The notes below the pieces were generated by a model, which worked only from the letters and a program-made list of their open reading frames with translations, did not search any database and was not told the origin of the DNA. A stretch of 6,698 nt of DNA from Bacteroidetes bacterium UBA6063 (GTDB taxonomy: Bacteria; Bacteroidota; Bacteroidia; NS11-12g; UBA9320), in NCBI GenBank assembly GCA_002428905.1, contig DIYD01000233.1, forward strand, positions 1-6,698, read 5' to 3'. Of this stretch, positions 5,978 through 6,698 are shown piece by piece (positions within the stretch are counted from its first letter, which is position 1; each line of letters starts with the position of its first letter). A program made the translations under genes and the position numbers.

Positions 5978-6698
5978 TACACATTGCCCGAAAATAAAAA
6001 GTCGATTTCTTTTGACTGGATATTAAACCGCTCGCCAAGGGAGTGATTTGTTAGGTTGCCTTTGTATACATAAACACCCTTGCGCAATCCATTATCCGCC
6101 CATAAATAGTTGTAAAATCCACCTTCTTTACCAATTTCGATCATCAGTGGCGACAGAATATTACTGAGTGCATAACTCGCTGTTCGACTAACGCGAGATG
6201 CAATGTTTGGCACACAGTAGTGCAACACTTCGTGCTTGATAAAAATCGGATTTTCGTGATTCGTTATTTCACTGGTCTCGAAACATCCACCCTGATCAAT
6301 GGCAACATCTACAATCAATGAATGTGGTTTCATTTTTTGCACCATGTCTTCCGAAACAACCACCGGACTTCGGCCATTCTGACTGCGCAACGCACCGATG
6401 GCTACATCACAATTTGCCAGTGCTTTTTGCAAGATATGAGGTAAGATGGTTGACGAGGCTAACCTTCTGCCAATATTGGTTTCCAGACGTCTTAGTCGGT
6501 GAAGTGAGTTGTCAAAAACCGTCACGTGAGCACCAAGTCCCAGTGCTGCTCGTACCGCATACTCCCCTACCGAGCCAGCTCCAATGACTACAATATCGGT
6601 TGGAGGAATACCAGGTATACCACCAAGTAATTCGCCTTTACCGTTTTTCGAGTTGTTCAAATATTCTGCAGCAATTAATACCGAAGCTCTTCCCGCAA
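5977..6698 (-). CDS. ald: Alanine dehydrogenase, C-terminal part (5' end outside window)
   Basis: Ald catalyses the reversible NAD-dependent oxidative deamination of L-alanine to pyruvate and ammonia in the cytosol. The frame is open to the window edge, so only the last 239 whole codons are seen. A TTG at 6658-6660 is an internal Leu, because family sequence (AGRASVLIAAEY) continues upstream. Counting from the first whole codon: KGELLGGIPGIPP (20-32) leads into the Rossmann fold, with GAGSVG (39-44) as the dinucleotide loop and Asp62 ending strand 2. IVDVAIDQGGCFETS (128-142) carries the Asp (134) that corresponds to the catalytic Asp of the family. HYCVPNIASRVSRTASYAL then covers the substrate/NAD loop. 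The usual N-M-P-G is replaced by N-I-A-S, as I recall from other Bacteroidota members. The C-terminus (about 190-239) is somewhat extended. The full protein would be about 400 residues. The gene ends 41 bases before nusB and has no visible terminator. Confidence 0.93.
   Translation of the reverse strand, partial: AGRASVLIAAEYLNNSKNGKGELLGGIPGIPPTDIVVIGAGSVGEYAVRAALGLGAHVTVFDNSLHRLRRLETNIGRRLASSTILPHILQKALANCDVAIGALRSQNGRSPVVVSEDMVQKMKPHSLIVDVAIDQGGCFETSEITNHENPIFIKHEVLHYCVPNIASRVSRTASYALSNILSPLMIEIGKEGGFYNYLWADNGLRKGVYVYKGNLTNHSLGERFNIQSKEIDFLFSGNV

Noticed and set aside
6658..6660. Start codon for alanine dehydrogenase within the window (TTG)
   Set aside because: Conserved family sequence (AGRASVLIAAEY) continues in frame upstream to the window edge, so this is an internal leucine codon.
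1..6698. CRISPR array, insertion sequence, tRNA/rRNA gene, riboswitch or defence system
   Set aside because: No spaced direct repeats, transposase-like product, terminal inverted repeats or cloverleaf-type sequence were seen, and the gaps between genes are all under 200 bases and filled by nothing recognisable beyond the sites listed.

Overview
The window looks like an ordinary chromosomal segment of a member of the Bacteroidota, probably near the Flavobacteriales or a related order. Four things point there: an OmpA-family protein with the TPR / PD40 propeller / carboxypeptidase-regulatory / OmpA-C architecture of PorE; a NusB of about 310 residues instead of about 140; a DUF1573 lipoprotein beside yajC; and promoter-like TAnnTTTG elements in place of sigma70-type -10 boxes. 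Start codons lack clear Shine-Dalgarno sequences, which also fits. I cannot name a genus.

Layout. Positions 1-63 hold the last 20 codons of an unidentified rightward gene. Positions 89-2008 (+) encode the PorE-like envelope protein. A 111-base convergent junction (2009-2119) follows and carries a short 8-bp tandem repeat but no clear terminator. Everything after that is on the minus strand. Read in transcription order from the right edge it is: alanine dehydrogenase (5' end cut off by the window), nusB, a DUF1573 lipoprotein, yajC, coaE, a PyrR-like phosphoribosyltransferase, a 182-base gap, and a six-helix membrane protein of unknown function.

How the genes relate. nusB through the phosphoribosyltransferase is a compact housekeeping run with gaps of 47, 16, 3 and 1 bases, so the last three genes are almost certainly co-transcribed and probably translationally coupled. 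The products serve different core processes: rRNA transcription antitermination, protein export, coenzyme A synthesis and nucleotide salvage or regulation. This is therefore an operon of convenience rather than one pathway. Two candidate promoters of the Bacteroidota type lie ahead of nusB and ahead of the DUF1573 gene. The PorE-like protein probably links the outer membrane to peptidoglycan and may serve type IX secretion.

I found no CRISPR array, mobile element, RNA gene, defence module or other previously undescribed system. The points most worth a second look are the PorE-like protein, the orphan membrane protein, the long N-terminal part of NusB and the tight coupling of the operon.
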